Below, piece by piece: positions 61,848 through 64,000 of a DNA stretch of 64,000 nt. Position 1 is the stretch's first letter, and each line of letters begins with the position of its first letter. The position numbers were made by a program, and so were the translations under genes. Below the pieces are notes generated by a model that had not been told where the DNA came from, did not search any database, and saw nothing but the letters and a program-made list of their open reading frames with translations. This DNA comes from Arthrobacter psychrolactophilus. GTDB taxonomy: Bacteria > Actinomycetota > Actinomycetes > Actinomycetales > Micrococcaceae. Location of the stretch: contig NZ_QJVC01000002.1 of NCBI RefSeq assembly GCF_003219795.1, positions 354,097 through 418,096 of the forward strand, written 5' to 3'.

Positions 61848-63500
61848 TTACTTCATGACGTCTAGGGTGACATCTACCTGCTGGGATTTGCCGTTGCGGG
61901 TGAAGGTCAGCGGCACCGTGGCGCCACCGGCCTGTTCGCGGACGGCGGCCGTCAGTTCGGAGGGATCGCTGATGACGCGCGATCCGAGCTGGGTGACGAT
62001 GTCGCCCTTCTTCAGGCCGGCTTTGTCGGCGGCGCTTCCGGAGGTCACAGAGGCGACCGTGGCTCCCGTGGAGAAGCTGCTGCTGGAGTCCGTCGAGCTG
62101 GTGGCCCCTACGGAGACGCCGAGCTGGCCGTGGCTTGCCGAACCGTTCTTGATGATTTCCTCGGCGACGCGCTTGGCGTGGTCCATGGGAACGGAGAAGC
62201 CTACGCCGATGTTGCCGCTCTGGCTGCTGGCGTTGGAGGAGCTGCCCGTCGAGGCAATGGCCACGTTGACGCCAATGATCTCGCCCTTGGCGTTGACCAA
62301 GGCACCGCCGGAGTTACCCGGATTGATGGCCGCATCGGTCTGGATCACGTTGAGGTTCACGGTGCCCTGGGCGACTGGAGTATCCGTGCCTCCACCGGGA
62401 GGGGAGAAACGGAAGCCATTGCCGTTGTCATCCGGGGTTTGAGCCGCATCGCTGCTCTCTTCCGGCACGGCCGAGGACGCCACCTGAATGGTGCGGTTGA
62501 GTGTGGAGACGATGCCGTCGGTCACGGTGCCGTTCAGGCCCAGAGGTGAACCAATCGCGATCACGGTGTCGCCCACGTTGATCTTGCCCGATTCCCCGAG
62601 CGTTGCCGGCACGAGGTCCGGCGCGTCAATCTTCACAATGGCCAGATCGGAGAGCGGGTCGGTTCCCACGATGGTGCCAGCGTAAACCTTGTTGTCGCTG
62701 GTCTGCACCTCGATCGTGGCATGCGCGGCCGCACCATCGAGCGTCACGACGTGCGTGTTGGTCAGGATGTGACCCTCGGTGTCCAAGATGATGCCCGAGC
62801 CCGTGCCTCCTGAACTGCCGCTGGTTGCCGAGATGGTCACGACGGAGGGCATGGCCTTGGCTGCGGCTGCCGTCACGGCGTTGACGCTGCTGGTGTTGTT
62901 GACCACGAGCGGCGCACTCTGCTGACTGGCGCCCGTGACGGAATTGCCGCCCTGCTGGTCCACGAGGAACATGGTGCCGCCCGCGACCAAACCGCCCACG
63001 AGAGCCGCTGCCAAAACGCTTCCAGCAAACAAGCCCATGCCGACCTTCTTGCGCTGCTTGGGTTGTGCCGTCACGGCCGGTGCCAAGGTCTGCGGGTAAG
63101 CGTTCGACGCCGGGTACCCCGGACCCGCGTGACCCGTCACCGGCTGCGGTGCTCCCGGAGGAGACGGGATGGGTGTGGTGGGATTGGCCGCCGTGGGGGC
63201 AGTCTGGCCATAGGCGGGGATCCGCTCGGTGGGGTTCGCGGCTGCGGCCGGCGCGGCGGGCTGGGGCTCGGCGGGCTGCGGCGCCATGGGCTGCGTTGCG
63301 GCAACCGGAGCAGCCGGTGCCGGAGGGGTGGCCGGCTGTGTTTCAACTGGCGGAGGCGGAGGGGTGCTCGAACGCCACGACGGGGTGGCCGGTGCCTGCG
63401 GAGCAGCAACCTCGGGAACAACCGTGGTCTCAGGCACCTGCGGGGTGCTATTTGTGGGCTGGTTGATTCCGGTGGTGTCGTCGCCGTGGTTCTCGCTCAT
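61848..63500 (-). CDS. HtrA/PepD-type serine protease with PDZ domain
   Basis: A 550-residue membrane-anchored protease for envelope quality control. The first 150 residues are a cytosolic Pro/Ala/Gln-rich tract, then a single membrane helix (about 155-180) and an extracellular trypsin-like domain. The catalytic triad is H250 (L-T-N-T-H-V-V), D285 (L-S-D-L-A-I-V) and S397 (N-P-G-N-S-G-G-A). A C-terminal PDZ domain (about 455-545) has K-A-G-L-K-K-G-D-I-V. I chose ATG 63500 because AAGGG is 7 nt upstream; the frame runs on to 63554 without one. It corresponds to the mycobacterial HtrA/PepD group, often under stress-sigma control. Confidence 0.93.
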   Translation of the reverse strand: MSENHGDDTTGINQPTNSTPQVPETTVVPEVAAPQAPATPSWRSSTPPPPPVETQPATPPAPAAPVAATQPMAPQPAEPQPAAPAAAANPTERIPAYGQTAPTAANPTTPIPSPPGAPQPVTGHAGPGYPASNAYPQTLAPAVTAQPKQRKKVGMGLFAGSVLAAALVGGLVAGGTMFLVDQQGGNSVTGASQQSAPLVVNNTSSVNAVTAAAAKAMPSVVTISATSGSSGGTGSGIILDTEGHILTNTHVVTLDGAAAHATIEVQTSDNKVYAGTIVGTDPLSDLAIVKIDAPDLVPATLGESGKINVGDTVIAIGSPLGLNGTVTDGIVSTLNRTIQVASSAVPEESSDAAQTPDDNGNGFRFSPPGGGTDTPVAQGTVNLNVIQTDAAINPGNSGGALVNAKGEIIGVNVAIASTGSSSNASSQSGNIGVGFSVPMDHAKRVAEEIIKNGSASHGQLGVSVGATSSTDSSSSFSTGATVASVTSGSAADKAGLKKGDIVTQLGSRVISDPSELTAAVREQAGGATVPLTFTRNGKSQQVDVTLDVMK

Positions 63501-63757
63501 CAGCTTTCCCTTCATTGAAATCTCATGGTCGTAATTTCTTGATCTGAACTTCATCTTCTCGGCCGTGGCTGATGCCTTGACGTACGTTTGCTGGAAGGCA
63601 GCTGTGAAGGTCTCGCAGCTTTCATTATGGCCCTTCCCTGCCAGACTGTGAGGTTATTCGCTGAGCGGAAAATCTTCCGCGCCAATCAAAGGGCGCCATA
63701 GTATCGTTTGAGGTACTTAGGCCGGTCTTGACGGTGGCCTCAATTCAAAGGTGAGCG

Positions 63758-64000
63758 ATGTTTGCACGGTTGAAGCGATTTTCCCCCTTGTTAGCAGTGG
63801 TGGCGTTCCTAGGTCTCATGCTGGCCCCGGCTGGTCTGGCCCAAGCAGAACCGCCCGTGACGATTCCGGGCGGCAGCTACATTGTGGACAACGCCGATGT
63901 CCTAGGAGCCCAGACGTCCGAGGTTCAGAGCGCCATTACAAAGTTGAGCCAAGACCATGGCCTGACCTTCTTTGTGGTGTACGTCGATTCCTTTGACGGA
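63758..64000 (+). CDS. TPM-domain secreted protein, N-terminal part
   Basis: The first 81 codons of a gene cut by the right edge. It begins M-F-A-R-L-K-R-F and has a signal peptide (about 1-29, ending G-L-A-Q-A). A segment I-P-G-G-S-Y-I-V-D-N-A-D-V-L-G follows, matching the start of TPM (DUF477) domains. These are found in putative phosphatases or membrane-repair proteins, so the full product probably has a long C-terminal part. ATG 63758 follows AAAGGTGAGCG, and TAGTAT (63699-63704) may be the -10 box. It is divergent from the HtrA gene. Confidence 0.75.
   Translation, partial: MFARLKRFSPLLAVVAFLGLMLAPAGLAQAEPPVTIPGGSYIVDNADVLGAQTSEVQSAITKLSQDHGLTFFVVYVDSFDG

Noticed and set aside
61303-62442. 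A 379-codon plus-strand frame spanning the end of the permease gene, a terminator and part of the protease gene
   Set aside because: It reads through the perfect terminator at 61806-61831 and overlaps two solid genes.

Overview
The window is a high-GC actinobacterial chromosome segment, most likely from Arthrobacter or a close relative in the Micrococcaceae. Supporting this are WhiB1, MtrAB-LpqB, PdtaS, a 1624-residue NAD-glutamate dehydrogenase, UDP-galactopyranose mutase, a SecA with a lysine-rich tail and no zinc motif, and many GTG starts with ATGA or GTGA overlaps. Coding density is high. I see no rRNA, tRNA, CRISPR array, prophage or insertion sequence.

Layout. (1) 1-6.5 kb: galactan synthesis (glf and the first codons of the next gene), a large orphan FHA-FtsK/EccC-like ATPase, a small membrane protein, and whiB1 with an elaborate leader. 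(2) 6.5-28.2 kb, mostly minus strand: pdtaS, gdh, a CpaE-like ATPase with a CpaB-like SAF protein, a BldC-like DNA-binding protein, LysM and Rv3235-like proteins, secA, a YcaQ-like protein, hpf, comF, then lpqB-mtrB-mtrA. Remembered gene order of Mycobacterium tuberculosis between whiB1 and mtrA is similar. (3) 28.5-34 kb, plus strand: an overlapping membrane-protein / DUF4129 / DUF4350 / MoxR / DUF58 cluster. (4) 34-45.7 kb, minus strand: a GDSL hydrolase, a cysteine-free MetE-like protein overlapping chorismate mutase, a complete peptide ABC importer, a DinB-like protein, mnmA and a cysteine desulfurase (thiolation of tRNA). (5) 45.7-59.4 kb, more accessory: a secreted subtilase, a Fe-S-type (SufR-like) regulator divergent from a four-gene pterin operon, a diacylglycerol kinase, a J-domain protein, trmL, a methyltransferase, an AbiEi-like gene between two palindromic repeats, and etfBA. 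(6) 59.7-64 kb: a two-gene FtsX-type ABC exporter, an HtrA-like protease, and the start of a TPM-domain protein.

The best candidate for an undescribed system is at 48.25-52.79 kb. A regulator with a SufR-like cysteine cluster faces an operon of GTP cyclohydrolase I, an FAD reductase, a FolP2-type dihydropteroate-synthase paralogue and a RibD/Rv2671-type reductase. The FolP2 paralogue keeps the pterin-pocket residues but has lost the p-aminobenzoate loop. A promoter (TTGACG-17-TAAAGT) is overlapped by a perfect TTCTAAAG-N13-CTTTAGAA palindrome. I infer a redox- or iron-sulfur-controlled side pathway making a non-canonical pterin.

Three dispersed ~58-bp palindromes (48.1, 56.25 and 57.47 kb) show compensatory changes between their arms. 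A separate nested four-arm palindrome sits at 43.1-43.2 kb. Both deserve a genome-wide search. All functional calls come from reading motifs and recalling families; no database search was run.
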